Shown here in pieces: positions 1-8,173 of a stretch of 64,000 bases of DNA. The position numbers and the translations under genes are program-made. Origin of the DNA: Pleomorphomonas sp. T1.2MG-36 (GTDB lineage: Bacteria; Pseudomonadota; Alphaproteobacteria; Rhizobiales; Pleomorphomonadaceae); the NCBI RefSeq assembly GCF_950100655.1, contig NZ_CATNLY010000012.1, positions 496,001-560,000 on the forward strand, given 5' to 3'. Under the pieces are notes generated by a model. That model did not search any database. It was not told the DNA's origin and saw only the letters and a program-made list of their open reading frames with translations. Every line of letters starts with the position of its first letter. Position 1 is the first letter of the stretch.

Positions 1-164
1 GAGAAGGCGATGACGACCAGCAGGAGCTGCATCATCGAGGCGCGCGGCGCCACCGCCATCAGCGCCGGGTCGCGGCGAAAGAAGCCGACAATCGGCAGGA
101 CCGATTGGGCGACGGCGACTGCCAAAGCCAGAAACAGTGCGAAATGGCCGAATTCGACGATCAT
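1..164 (-). CDS. ccmF: Cytochrome c-type biogenesis protein CcmF, N-terminal fragment
   Basis: Only the first ~54 codons lie in the window; the gene runs off the left edge. The protein starts MIVEFGHFALFLALAVAV, a typical CcmF N-terminus with an immediate first membrane helix, followed by a second hydrophobic stretch. CcmF is the large multi-pass inner-membrane subunit of the haem lyase that attaches haem to apocytochrome c in the periplasm. It is third in the minus-strand order ccmI-ccmE-ccmF, the usual order in Hyphomicrobiales (also called cycH-cycJ-cycK). It is separated from ccmE by about 110 bases holding a composite hairpin repeat. Identification rests on the N-terminus plus gene order. 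Confidence 0.85.
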   Translation of the reverse strand, partial: MIVEFGHFALFLALAVAVAQSVLPIVGFFRRDPALMAVAPRASMMQLLLVVIAF

Positions 165-180
165 GCCGCCCTCGCCTAAA

Positions 181-280
181 GCAACTCCAGCATAAGTGGG
201 CACCGGTTCTGCGCCCGGAGTTGCGTGAAAACAAACTGGATGGAGCATGTTGGCAAACCAGAGTTCGCCAACATGCCCTA
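181..280 (-). repeat. Composite two-hairpin intergenic repeat, copy 1
   Basis: Read on the minus strand from 280: TAG, then a 10-bp perfect stem (GCATGTTGGC at 245-254 with GCCAACATGC at 267-276) closing a loop containing GAACTCTGGTT, a short T-rich linker, and a second hairpin (181-226) whose arms GCAACTCC/GGAGTTGC are fully complementary and enclose a GGTGCCCACTT-type core. The same two-module layout occurs at 61354-61454 with different but equally paired arms. The TAG of the element is the ccmE stop codon. Hairpin 1 could attenuate transcription between ccmE and ccmF; that is inference. Confidence 0.75.
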
Positions 281-760
281 GTTCTTCGCCGCCGGCGGCA
301 TCGGTCCGCCCGGCTGGCCTTCTTCCCAGACGCCCTGAGCCTTCAGCGCGTCCACCACTTCCTTCGGCATGTAGCGTTCATCATGTTTGGCCAGCACGGT
401 ATCGGCTTGGAACACGCCATCCTGGTCGAGCTTTCCCTCGGCGACGACGCCCTGCCCTTCCTTGAACAGATCCGGCAGCAATCCCCGATAGGTCACCGGC
501 ACGGCGTTCACCGTGTCCGTGACCTTGAACTCGACCTGTCCTCTGTCCTTGCGCACCACGCTGCCAACCTCGACGAGGCCGCCGATCCTGAGGCGGCGCC
601 CCTCGGTGTTGGGCTGTTCAGTCAGTTCGGTCGGCGTCTTGTAGAGGGTGATCTCACCGGACAGGGCAAAGAGAACGAGGCCGACGGCGGCGGCGAGAAC
701 CGCGCCCACCGTGCCGATCAGGATGAGGCGCCGCGTCTTGCGCGTCATGACCATCGTCAT
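278..760 (-). CDS. ccmE: Cytochrome c-type biogenesis protein CcmE (haem chaperone)
   Basis: 160-aa periplasmic haem chaperone, anchored by one N-terminal helix (about residues 10-33) with a basic cytoplasmic tail. CcmE carries haem from the CcmABCD complex to the CcmFHI lyase, bound covalently through a histidine. The diagnostic C-terminal motif is present: LAKHDERYMP, with the haem-binding His at residue 126 and the accessory Tyr at 130, after an OB-fold beta domain (about 35-120). The start ATG overlaps the ccmI stop by four bases (ATGA), indicating translational coupling; a second in-frame Met lies at codon 5. The stop TAG falls in a hairpin repeat. Length is normal for the family. Confidence 0.95.
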   Translation of the reverse strand: MTMVMTRKTRRLILIGTVGAVLAAAVGLVLFALSGEITLYKTPTELTEQPNTEGRRLRIGGLVEVGSVVRKDRGQVEFKVTDTVNAVPVTYRGLLPDLFKEGQGVVAEGKLDQDGVFQADTVLAKHDERYMPKEVVDALKAQGVWEEGQPGGPMPPAAKN

Positions 761-1869
761 TGTCCCTCCGGTTTGGCGATGCCGAGTTCGGCCGCCGCGG
801 CATCGATCGCCGCCAGGGCCTCGGCGTTGCCGGCGAAGGCTTTCCGGGCATCGGCAAGCGCCGCGCCCGCCTTGTCGCTCCGGCCGAGCACCACATTGGA
901 GCGCATCAGCCGGATCCAGCCGTCGCGATCGCCGGGGTCGGCGGCAAGCCGCGCGGCGAGGCCGTCGACCATGCCCTGGATCGCCTCGTTGTTCACGGCT
1001 GCTGCCGGCAGGGTCGGCGGTTCCGGCGTATCGGCCGGCTTCTTGAGCGCAGCGAGGATCTCGCCGCGTTTTCCGCGCGTCGTCGAGAGCCAAGGGGCAT
1101 CGGCCGGGGAGCGGCGGATCAACTCGTCGACCTGTTGCAGTGCCTCGTCGAAGGCGCCCGCCTGACGAAGCCCCTCCGCGTAGTAGAAGCGCGCGCGTGC
1201 CCGCTCGGGATCGGCGGCAACGGCGCGCGCCAAGACCGACTGCGCATCGGGCGAGACGATGCCGTCATTGGTGTCGACAAGGCCGGTGCCGTAGTTCTCG
1301 AGCGTCGCCGCGTCCGCTTCGCCGGCCGCGACCAACTTGCCCCAAGCCTTCACCGCATCGTCCAGCCGGCCCAGACGAGCGTAGACCGGGGCAATGATGC
1401 GCCATCCCGAGAGGTCGTCGGGATTGGCGGCGAGATGCTTTTCGACACGTCCGACCAGATCGGCGACATTGCCGGCAGCGGGCGCCGCTGTCAGGCGCTC
1501 GGCGAGCGGCGCGTCGGGCATGTCCGGCTGACCGACGAAGAGATAGAGCGGCAGGGCGATGGCGGGGATGGCGACGACGGTGATCAGCGCCACGATCCTG
1601 TTGGCCGCGGGCCGGGGCATTCCCGCTTCCGCTGGCGCGTTGGCGGCCATCAGCAAGCGGCGTCCGATCTCGGCACGGGCGGCGTCCGCCTCCTCGCTGC
1701 CGATCAGGCCGCGGTCCCGATCACGGTCGAGCTCGCTCAACTGGTCGCGGTAGACGCGGGTTTCCTCGCCGCTGACTGACGAAAAGGCGCCCGCCGGGCG
1801 CGCCATGGGGGCGATGAGGACAAGAACGACCGCCGCCGTCAGCAAAGCCAGCAATATCCAGAAAACCAT
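757..1869 (-). CDS. ccmI: Cytochrome c biogenesis protein CcmI (apocytochrome c chaperone)
   Basis: 370-aa bitopic/TPR protein that presents apocytochrome c to the CcmF/CcmH haem lyase. Helix 1 is residues 1-22; a cytoplasmic coiled segment rich in Glu/Arg follows (about 35-75, with the family pattern ELDRDRDRGLI); helix 2 is about 92-113; the rest is a periplasmic TPR-like alpha-solenoid with a Pro/Ala-rich linker near 285. I chose the ATG giving MVFWILLALL because a longer frame to 1935 begins with TTG and adds a non-membrane extension. It leads the minus-strand ccmIEF operon. The family is also called CycH in rhizobia. Confidence 0.9.
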   Translation of the reverse strand: MVFWILLALLTAAVVLVLIAPMARPAGAFSSVSGEETRVYRDQLSELDRDRDRGLIGSEEADAARAEIGRRLLMAANAPAEAGMPRPAANRIVALITVVAIPAIALPLYLFVGQPDMPDAPLAERLTAAPAAGNVADLVGRVEKHLAANPDDLSGWRIIAPVYARLGRLDDAVKAWGKLVAAGEADAATLENYGTGLVDTNDGIVSPDAQSVLARAVAADPERARARFYYAEGLRQAGAFDEALQQVDELIRRSPADAPWLSTTRGKRGEILAALKKPADTPEPPTLPAAAVNNEAIQGMVDGLAARLAADPGDRDGWIRLMRSNVVLGRSDKAGAALADARKAFAGNAEALAAIDAAAAELGIAKPEGQ

Positions 1870-2001
1870 CCGTCGCTCTTTCCCGAACCCGCCGGCACAG
1901 GCCGTCGCCCCGATGCCCCAAGCCGAATAGGGCAATATCGGCGCTTTCTCAATCGACTTCTGGGCGAATTTGAGAAGGATTCTAGAAAAGGCGATCCGGC
2001 C

Positions 2002-3399
2002 TCACGCCGCAGGCCTCGACGACTTGAGCTGCTGCTCCCTGCTTCGGCGAAGATGCGAGGCATAGTCGTCGCCGTAGAGGAAGCCGGCAGCCTTGATCAG
2101 ATAGTCGACCGCCGACAGTGCCGCCGCGCGCGCCTCGCCGTCGAGGCCCCGCAACTTGGTCGGCAGATCGAGGGCGTAGAGCTCGATCGCCTGATCGACC
2201 AACGGCGTCAGGCGGCCGATCAGGCCATTGACCGCCAGGATGTCGCGCGACTTGCCCGTCGCCGCGAACAGGGCGCACAGAAAGGCCGCTTCGGCGCCAT
2301 CGGCCGGGCCAGGATAGGGAGCCTCCTGAACTCGGAAGGCGCGGCGCATGGCCGGAAGCAGCTTGTCGAACTCGACGAACAGCATGTCCGAGAAGCGCCG
2401 CTTGATGGCGACAAGGCGCGGCTGCCAGCCCCCGTCGTTGTCGATGTCCAGGCCGGTGGTGAGTTCGTTGAGGGTCGACCGGAACACGCCGATCTGGGCC
2501 ATGGCATCGGCCGCGTTGCGGCCGCCGCGAAGAATGGTCTGAAAGCGCGAGGCGGACCGGTCGGCCGCGGCCAGCCCGAGATCGACAAAGGCCGTCGCCG
2601 CCGGCGTGGCTCGAACCCGACGAGCCGTTTCGCCGCGCGCCAGCAGCTTGGCAAAGGCGATCAGCGGCGTCACCGTTGCCTGGCGGCGAAACACGCCGGC
2701 GGCGACCCAGCCGGCCGTATTCGGATACTTGGCAAGATAGGTGGCGATCTGTTCGAGAAGCCCCATGTCGGCCGGCCCGGTGTCGAGCAAATGCACGATG
2801 GCGGCGCTCAGTGTCGGCAGGTCCTGGAGGCGATCGCGCACCGCGATCATGTCATCGATCTCGCGGCGAGCCACCTCGCCACCGATGCGCGACATGAAAC
2901 GCTGTTGCAGTTTCGGTTCGTCGGCGATCGCCGCGATATGCTTTGCCAGGATGTCGAACAGCCGACCTTCCAGCTTGACGGCCTCTTCCCGGCGGGCAGC
3001 ATCGTTGGGCAGCGAGGGCGCGGTCTCGGGATCGCTCCAAGCGGCAATCTCGGCGCACTGGAGCTCGTTGGCCGCATAGGACCAGACGTGGGACAGCGTG
3101 GCGGCGGTGACGAACCCGTGCGCCGGAAACACTAGCCTTTCCTCGATCACGTAAGGCTCGAAGGCGGCAAACACCAGCCGGCGCATGTCCGCCGGCGGGC
3201 CGGCCATGGCCTGCCGGGCCGCGTCGCGGCTCTCGGCGATGGCGCGGGCCGCTTCCAGAATGAGGCGACGGCGAGCTTCGAGCTCGGTGGGAGCCGCCCT
3301 GTCGCTCTCCATCCGGCGAACCAGCATGCCGCGCGCCCGCGGCGTCAGTCCGCGCAGGAAAGCTTCGGCCTTGTCGGTCACCACCGCGCGTCCGTCCAT
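2002..3399 (-). CDS. Conserved hypothetical protein, mostly alpha-helical, 465 aa
   Basis: I do not recognise this family. The 465-aa product starts MDGRAVVTDKAEAFLRGL and is rich in Ala, Arg and Leu with no signal peptide or membrane segment from this start, so it is probably cytoplasmic. Secondary structure looks almost wholly helical, with an Asp/Gly-rich turn (GLDIDNDGGW, about residue 335) and a basic C-terminal tail. A longer frame reaches 3522 and would add a hydrophobic N-terminus, but the ATG at 3399 has GGGAA just upstream. It lies between ccmI (about 130 bases downstream on the same strand) and a lipoprotein gene; codon use matches its neighbours, so it looks like a real core gene. 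Confidence 0.75.
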   Translation of the reverse strand: MDGRAVVTDKAEAFLRGLTPRARGMLVRRMESDRAAPTELEARRRLILEAARAIAESRDAARQAMAGPPADMRRLVFAAFEPYVIEERLVFPAHGFVTAATLSHVWSYAANELQCAEIAAWSDPETAPSLPNDAARREEAVKLEGRLFDILAKHIAAIADEPKLQQRFMSRIGGEVARREIDDMIAVRDRLQDLPTLSAAIVHLLDTGPADMGLLEQIATYLAKYPNTAGWVAAGVFRRQATVTPLIAFAKLLARGETARRVRATPAATAFVDLGLAAADRSASRFQTILRGGRNAADAMAQIGVFRSTLNELTTGLDIDNDGGWQPRLVAIKRRFSDMLFVEFDKLLPAMRRAFRVQEAPYPGPADGAEAAFLCALFAATGKSRDILAVNGLIGRLTPLVDQAIELYALDLPTKLRGLDGEARAAALSAVDYLIKAAGFLYGDDYASHLRRSREQQLKSSRPAA

Positions 3400-3550
3400 G
3401 ACGATTCCCGTAACTGCTTCTTTACCAAACGATCCTGCCGCAAGATGGTTGATGACTGGTAACGAAGAGGCTGCGGGAACGCACAATGCGAAAAGGCCGA
3501 CTCTTGCGAGCCGGCCCATCAATCACATGACCCGGGAAGTCAGGCCTGGC

Positions 3551-4012
3551 TTAGCCAACCACCTGCCAGCTGCCGTCCGGATTGCGGCAGGCGGTACCGC
3601 GGGCAACCTGAGGCTGACCGTCGATGTAAACGGTGTTGGTGTAGGGCCGGCAGGTGCGGTTGTTGACAACGGCGACCGGGCCGGGTGAGACCGTGCCGTA
3701 GACGCCGGTCTGCGGGTTCTGCCACTGCTGCTGATAGCCGCTATCCAGCGCGCTGACGCTGGCGGCATAGTTGTAGCGCTGGGAGTCGGCATCGAGGCTG
3801 GCGCCGATCTGGTTGCCGAGGAAGCCGCCGACAAGCGCGCCGGCCGCGATCGCCGCCACCTTGCCGCTGCCCTGGCCGAAGGCCGAACCGAGGGCCGCAC
3901 CACCGACGGCGCCGGCCAGCGTGCCGAGCGTCTGGTTCTGGTTGGGGCCCGTCGCGCAGCCTGCCAGCATGGAGGCCGCCAGGCCGACGATCACAAGTTT
4001 CTTCAACAACAT
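3551..4012 (-). CDS. Glycine-zipper outer-membrane lipoprotein (17-kDa surface-antigen-like)
   Basis: 153-aa lipoprotein. The N-terminus MLLKKLVIVG ends in a lipobox LAGC with the acylated Cys at residue 19. Residues about 28-75 form an Ala/Gly-rich glycine-zipper segment (repeated GGAALGSAFG- and GGFLGNQIG-like steps) as in the Rickettsia 17-kDa antigen/SlyB group, followed by a Ser/Tyr/Gln-rich tail with a C-terminal domain containing NRTCRPY and ARGTACR, whose two Cys could form a disulfide. It probably sits in the outer membrane facing the periplasm. It stands alone between the feuQ gene and the 465-aa hypothetical protein, all on the minus strand. Confidence 0.85.
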   Translation of the reverse strand: MLLKKLVIVGLAASMLAGCATGPNQNQTLGTLAGAVGGAALGSAFGQGSGKVAAIAAGALVGGFLGNQIGASLDADSQRYNYAASVSALDSGYQQQWQNPQTGVYGTVSPGPVAVVNNRTCRPYTNTVYIDGQPQVARGTACRNPDGSWQVVG

Positions 4013-4176
4013 CTCACCGGGTCTCCGAGAATGGAACCAATTGTTTGGGCGATTCGCCCTTGTTGCTCATAATGGCCTGAAACCATGGCCGAATTTTGGT
4101 TACAACTTAATCTTGTCGTAAACGGCCTCCCTCTTCAGATTACTGCTCCCACCATCTGACGTCCTGTCAACGAAAT

Positions 4177-5559
4177 TCAGCTCAGCGGAATGCGAAAGGT
4201 CACCGCCAACCCGCCGAGCACGGCCCGGTCCAGGACCAGCGATCCGCCATAGGTTTCCGCGATCTCGGCCGCGATGGCGAGGCCGAAGCCAGATCCGGGC
4301 TGCGTCTCGTCGAGGCGCTTGCCACGGCCGAGCACCTCGGCATAGGCGGATGGCGGAAGACCAGGGCCGTCGTCCTCGACGCGGATCTTCACCATCGGCC
4401 GGTCGCGGTCGGTTCTGTCGACCGACAGCAGGACGCGCACCTGCTCGCGGCCATACTTGCAGGCATTGTCCATCAGGTTTCCGACCAGTTCTTCCAGATC
4501 GCGCCGCTCGATGCGGGCCTTGGGATGGCCGGCGCCCTCGTCTTCCAGATGCAGGCTGCGGTCCGGGTAGGCCCGGCTCAGAACGCGGCTCAGCCCTTCC
4601 AAGGAGTGGCGGACATCGGCAACAGCGCCGATCACCTTGCGGTCGGCGGCCAGCCGGGCTCGGTCGAGGTAGCGGTCGACCTCGTCCCGCATGACCGTCA
4701 CCTGCTCGACCACCTTGTCGGCCAGCGGGCCGCCCTCGGCGCGCGCTTCGTTCAGGATCACCGCGAGCGGCGTCTTCAGCGCATGGGCAAGGTTGCCGAC
4801 CTGGGTCCGCGAGCGCTCGACGATGGCGCTGTTGGTCTCGATCAGGGCGTTGAGCTCCTTGCCGAGAGCGGCGATCTCGCGCGGCAGACGACCTTCGAGG
4901 CGGTTGGCGCGCCCCTCTCTGATGTCGGCAAGGCGGCGGCTCATGGCCGCAAGCGGCCGCAGGCCGAAACTCACCTGCAGGCCGGCGGCGGCCACGAGGC
5001 CGAGGGCGAAGGCCGCCAGCGTGGCGAACACCTGGAAGCGGAAGGTCGAGATCTCGTCCGCAAGCTCGGCGACGTTGCCGGTGACGTGAAGATCGTACAT
5101 GCGCCCGTTGCTGAGAAAGATGCGTTGCGCCGCATGGCGCAGGGCAATGCCGGCCGGATCGCGGGCATCGTTGGTGACCACCGCGCCATTGTTGGGCGGC
5201 GGCGGCAGCGACAGCACCTCGCCGAACAACGACTGGCTAGTGGCCACGGTCGACTGCGACTTGGCATCCACCACCACCCAATACCAGCCGGACTGGTAGC
5301 GGCCGAACCGCGGATCGCCCATGGTGCCAGGGTCGGGCACGGCGCCGTCGGGTGCCGACGCGACCACGCCGGCCAGCGTCTTTTCGTAGACGATGATCCG
5401 TTCGTCAAAGGAGCGGATGAGGCTGGCGCGGTAGAGTTCGGTCAGGAGCCAGCCGAAAGCCGCCAAAGCGATGGTCGCCCAGAGCGCCGACGCCAGGACC
5501 AGGCGCAGGGCCAGCGAGCTCTTCAACCATTCGCCCAGTTTTCTGAGGCGCGCGTTCAT
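4177..5559 (-). CDS. feuQ: Sensor histidine kinase FeuQ-like
   Basis: 460-aa membrane kinase of the PhoQ-like group. Order: helix 1 (about 17-41), periplasmic sensor (about 42-175), helix 2 (about 177-199), HAMP linker (200-250), dimerisation/phosphoacceptor domain with His259 in NLAHALKTP, and a HATPase domain with N-box NLMDNACKYG (361-370), DDGPG (396-400) and GSGFGL (422-427). All catalytic motifs are intact. Its start overlaps the partner regulator's stop by four bases. In rhizobia FeuPQ senses envelope/osmotic conditions and controls periplasmic cyclic-glucan export genes, and sits beside the ccmIEFH block as here. The symbol is assigned from domain layout plus synteny; the ligand is not visible in the sequence. 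Confidence 0.8.
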   Translation of the reverse strand: MNARLRKLGEWLKSSLALRLVLASALWATIALAAFGWLLTELYRASLIRSFDERIIVYEKTLAGVVASAPDGAVPDPGTMGDPRFGRYQSGWYWVVVDAKSQSTVATSQSLFGEVLSLPPPPNNGAVVTNDARDPAGIALRHAAQRIFLSNGRMYDLHVTGNVAELADEISTFRFQVFATLAAFALGLVAAAGLQVSFGLRPLAAMSRRLADIREGRANRLEGRLPREIAALGKELNALIETNSAIVERSRTQVGNLAHALKTPLAVILNEARAEGGPLADKVVEQVTVMRDEVDRYLDRARLAADRKVIGAVADVRHSLEGLSRVLSRAYPDRSLHLEDEGAGHPKARIERRDLEELVGNLMDNACKYGREQVRVLLSVDRTDRDRPMVKIRVEDDGPGLPPSAYAEVLGRGKRLDETQPGSGFGLAIAAEIAETYGGSLVLDRAVLGGLAVTFRIPLS

Positions 5560-6218
5560 TTTCCGGACGCGATGCGATAGCCGAGGCCGCGCACCGTCTC
5601 GATCAGATCGATGCCCATCTTCTTGCGCAGCCGCCCGACGAACACTTCGATGGTGTTGGAGTCGCGGTCGAAGTCCTGGTCGTAAAGATGCTCGACCAGT
5701 TCGGTCCGCGAGATCACCTTGTCCATGTGCAGCATGAGATACTGGATGAGACGGAACTCGTGCGACGTCAGCTTGATGGGATTGCCGTCGACGGTCAGGC
5801 GGCCGGCCTTCACGTCGAGCCTCACGCGCCCGACTTCCACCTCGTTGGAGGCACGGCCGGCGGCACGGCGCGTCAGCGCCCTGAGGCGAGCCAACACCTC
5901 CTCCATATGGAAAGGCTTGGCGACGTAGTCGTCGGCCCCGGCGTCGATGCCGGCCACCTTGTCGCTCCAGCGATCGCGCGCGGTCAGCAACAACACCGGC
6001 ACCAGCCGGCCATCCCGCCGCCAGGCTTCCAGCACGCTGAGACCATCCATCTTAGGCAGGCCGATATCGAGGATCACCGCGTCATAGGGCTCGGTATCGC
6101 CGAGGAAGTGCCCTTCCTCGCCATCGAAGGCAGCGTCCACGGCATAACCGGCATCGCGGCATGCGGTCACAAGCTGCCGGTTCAGGTCACGGTCGTCCTC
6201 GACCACAAGAATCCGCAT
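5556..6218 (-). CDS. feuP: OmpR-family response regulator FeuP-like
   Basis: 220-aa two-domain regulator. The receiver (1-115) has the acidic pair at 8-9, phosphoacceptor Asp51 (ILDIGLPKMDG) and Lys101 (AKPFH). A linker leads to an OmpR/PhoB winged-helix DNA-binding domain (about 125-220) with the recognition segment TIEVFVGRLRKKMG and the terminal VRGLGYR. Its stop overlaps the feuQ start (ATGA-type overlap), so the two are co-translated. Fifteen bases upstream ends the small PepSY gene, giving the order feuN-like/feuP/feuQ. Which promoters it binds cannot be read from this window. Confidence 0.85.
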   Translation of the reverse strand: MRILVVEDDRDLNRQLVTACRDAGYAVDAAFDGEEGHFLGDTEPYDAVILDIGLPKMDGLSVLEAWRRDGRLVPVLLLTARDRWSDKVAGIDAGADDYVAKPFHMEEVLARLRALTRRAAGRASNEVEVGRVRLDVKAGRLTVDGNPIKLTSHEFRLIQYLMLHMDKVISRTELVEHLYDQDFDRDSNTIEVFVGRLRKKMGIDLIETVRGLGYRIASGK

Positions 6219-6233
6219 GCTCTGGTTCCCGAT

Positions 6234-6530
6234 TCAACGAAGCCTCTGACCGGACGTCGCGTCGACCATGACGTTGTCCACCCGCCCCCCTTCGCGCATG
6301 ACGACGAGCCGATAGACCAGCAACCCGCCCCCCTCGCAGAGTTGCGCGTCGACGATCTCTCCGCCGACCACGCGCGCTATGACGCTCAGCCTCTGAACCG
6401 CGCCCTTGCCGACGACGGCCTGCGCCTCGGCGGGCGTCAAACAACGCGCCTCGGCGGCTTGTCCCATGACGATCGGCAGCGCCAGGAAACACGCCACGAC
6501 GAGTGGGAATCGCTTGCGATTGGTGTTCAT
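6234..6530 (-). CDS. Small periplasmic PepSY-like protein, possible FeuN (FeuQ modulator)
   Basis: 98-aa exported protein. The ATG at 6530 gives MNTNRKRFPLVVACFLALPIV..., a signal peptide with cleavage likely after the AEA at about 26-28; the longer frame upstream lacks this logic. The mature part is a single PepSY-like domain (LTPAEAQAVVGKGAV ... GGGLLVYRLVVMREGGRVDNVMVDATSG). It is 15 bases ahead of feuP and almost certainly in the same transcript. In Sinorhizobium a small periplasmic protein, FeuN, is encoded at this place and inhibits FeuQ signalling; the position and location match, but I cannot compare sequences, so the equivalence is inference. Confidence 0.75.
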   Translation of the reverse strand: MNTNRKRFPLVVACFLALPIVMGQAAEARCLTPAEAQAVVGKGAVQRLSVIARVVGGEIVDAQLCEGGGLLVYRLVVMREGGRVDNVMVDATSGQRLR

Positions 6531-6871
6531 GAGCAGGACATTAGCCACCCGAGCCTGAATGGTCCATGAACACCGATGGCGCTCGCCGTTCATGCGCGGG
6601 CCGGCGAAATCCGAGTCGCCCACCGGCAGGCTCTCCCTCCCGTTTCACCCTCTGCGCCCCCCATCCGCTCAAAGGATCGGCGTCGAGGCCCTTGCTTCGG
6701 CCTCGCCGGGACGGGTGAAACGCATTTTTCCCATCGCAATCAATGCCAGCCGAAGACCGTCATAGGGAAATCCCTGTTGGTGTAACGCCCGCATACGACT
6801 TTTGATCCACCTCAAGGCCTTGTTGCGACAAGGAGGTTAGCCTTGGGAAGATGTGAAGAGGGGGCAGTGAC
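6531..6871. other. Divergent intergenic region between feuN-like and DUF465 genes
   Basis: About 340 bases with no gene I can support. It must hold the feuNPQ promoter on the minus strand and a plus-strand promoter for the DUF465 gene. Visible structures are a 7-bp hairpin (CGAGGCC at 6684-6690 with GGCCTCG at 6699-6705) and a 6-bp hairpin with a TGCG loop (6818-6833) just before the DUF465 ribosome-binding region. Confidence 0.5.
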
Positions 6872-7123
6872 ATGAGCATCCCGAACGAGCTTTCCGTGGA
6901 ATTCCCCGGCAGTTGGGACACCATTGAACAGCTCATGCTGTTCGATGCGGTCTTCTGCGACCTCGCCACTGCCTATCAGGAGATCAACCGGCGCATTTAC
7001 CGCATCGAGTCGCTGGAGGAGCCGGCCGAACCGGCCGTCCTCGCCGATCTCAAGCGTCACCGGTCTCTGCTCAAGGATGAAATCGCGGCCGCTGTTGCCG
7101 CGTCCAGACGCGCCGTGGCTTGA
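6872..7123 (+). CDS. DUF465/YdcH-family small protein
   Basis: 83-aa cytoplasmic protein, probably one long helical hairpin. It matches the DUF465 (YdcH-like) layout: an N-terminal PNELSVEFPG segment, then FDAVFCDLATAYQEINRRIYRIES, a short Glu/Pro-rich turn, and VLADLKRHRSLLKDEIAA. The function of this family is unknown. A GGGGGCA purine run about 8 bases before the ATG supports the start. It is followed after 28 bases by a strong hairpin terminator (7152-7186), so it is a single-gene unit. Confidence 0.75.
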   Translation: MSIPNELSVEFPGSWDTIEQLMLFDAVFCDLATAYQEINRRIYRIESLEEPAEPAVLADLKRHRSLLKDEIAAAVAASRRAVA

Positions 7124-7151
7124 CACCCCTCCTCGTTGGGCCTCTGCGCTA

Positions 7152-7186
7152 TAGCCCGCGCCGTCCCCGTCCGACGGCGCGGGCTA
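7152..7186 (+). terminator. Strong hairpin terminator after the DUF465 gene
   Basis: Perfect 14-bp inverted repeat TAGCCCGCGCCGTC (7152-7165) and GACGGCGCGGGCTA (7173-7186) around a 7-base loop, followed by a T/C-rich stretch. It could also stop transcription arriving on the minus strand. Confidence 0.8.
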
Positions 7187-7204
7187 GCTTCGTCTTCCTT
7201 CACC

Positions 7205-7300
7205 TCACGACCAGATAGGCGGTCTCGGCGTTCGAGCTGAGCGGCGCGAACATGCGCATCCGTCATGCGACTTGGCCGAACGTCGGGGCGCCAAGTTCTT
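7205..7300 (-). pseudogene. Possible 3' remnant of a broken gene
   Basis: On the minus strand the codons before the TGA at 7205-7207 read ...RMRMFAPLSSNAETAYLVVR, a plausible protein C-terminus, preceded after one stop by GAPTFGQVA in the same frame. There is no usable start nearby. The fragment ends about 20 bases before the bidirectional-looking hairpin at 7152-7186. The gene of origin is not recognised; this could be chance. Confidence 0.25.
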
Positions 7301-8033
7301 CTAACAGCCCATGGTGCCGTTCATTATATCAAACATATAGCGGAAGGTGCCCGCCTCGTCGGACCGTCGCCTGAGCCGATTTTTGATCTCGGCGCGAGAA
7401 CCGCTTCCCGTCGCATATCGAGCTTCCATGGTGTGAGGTCTTGTACGGCCGAGGACGATCGCTTGCAAGCGCCACATCGCGATCAATGAAGGCAATGGTT
7501 CGATCCCAAGCACCAGCCGGTATCGACAACACATGCGCAACATGACAGTGCCGGACGGTCGCTGGCATCAGAAAGTCGGCTTGCTGGAGCCTCCGCTCAC
7601 TACAACCTAAAAGAGTATATCACCAAGTCGATGTTTCGATGCACGGTTGCCAGCCCCGTCGATCGCTCGCCGCAACCCCACCCAAGACGAGCCGACGGGC
7701 CAGCCCCTCCCCCCTTGCAGAAGCTCTCCAACCACTCCTTGCCCAGTGGCGGAGATCGCCGCCAGACATCTTGGATCGACCCCTCACCGCAAAGTAAGGG
7801 CACCGATTTCTCGTCCATCTTCACGATGAAAGTCAGGGTGAGTGGAACACAAATCGAGGCCGGTGGGTGCAGGCGCTCGTATCGATCCCGGATCGTCATG
7901 CCGGGTCGCGTGACCGGCGACGGATCACCGGCAACGAAGCAACCGCCCGAACCGGCAGACTGGCGCTACAGGCCGATTGCCGCGACTTCGCGAAGTGAGT
8001 CAGCAAGTTCGCAAACCGATTCCGGCGGCTGAC

Positions 8034-8173
8034 ATTCTGATTCAGAAATGGATCGCAAGGCGTCCGATGCCTGCTGAGATTCTGATTCAGCTTGAAGCGG
8101 GAATCACGAGTCTTATGAATCTGTTGCAGGGTGTTGTTGATACGCCTCTTCGGCGGTTCATGCTGTGATTCAG
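8034..8173 (+). repeat. Short direct repeats ATTCTGATTCAG
   Basis: The 12-mer ATTCTGATTCAG occurs at 8034-8045 and again at 8079-8090, and its last eight bases TGATTCAG recur at 8166-8173 within GCTGTGATTCAGCT. The spacing is irregular. The pattern resembles remnants of insertion-sequence ends or clustered binding sites, but no transposase remains. Confidence 0.45.
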
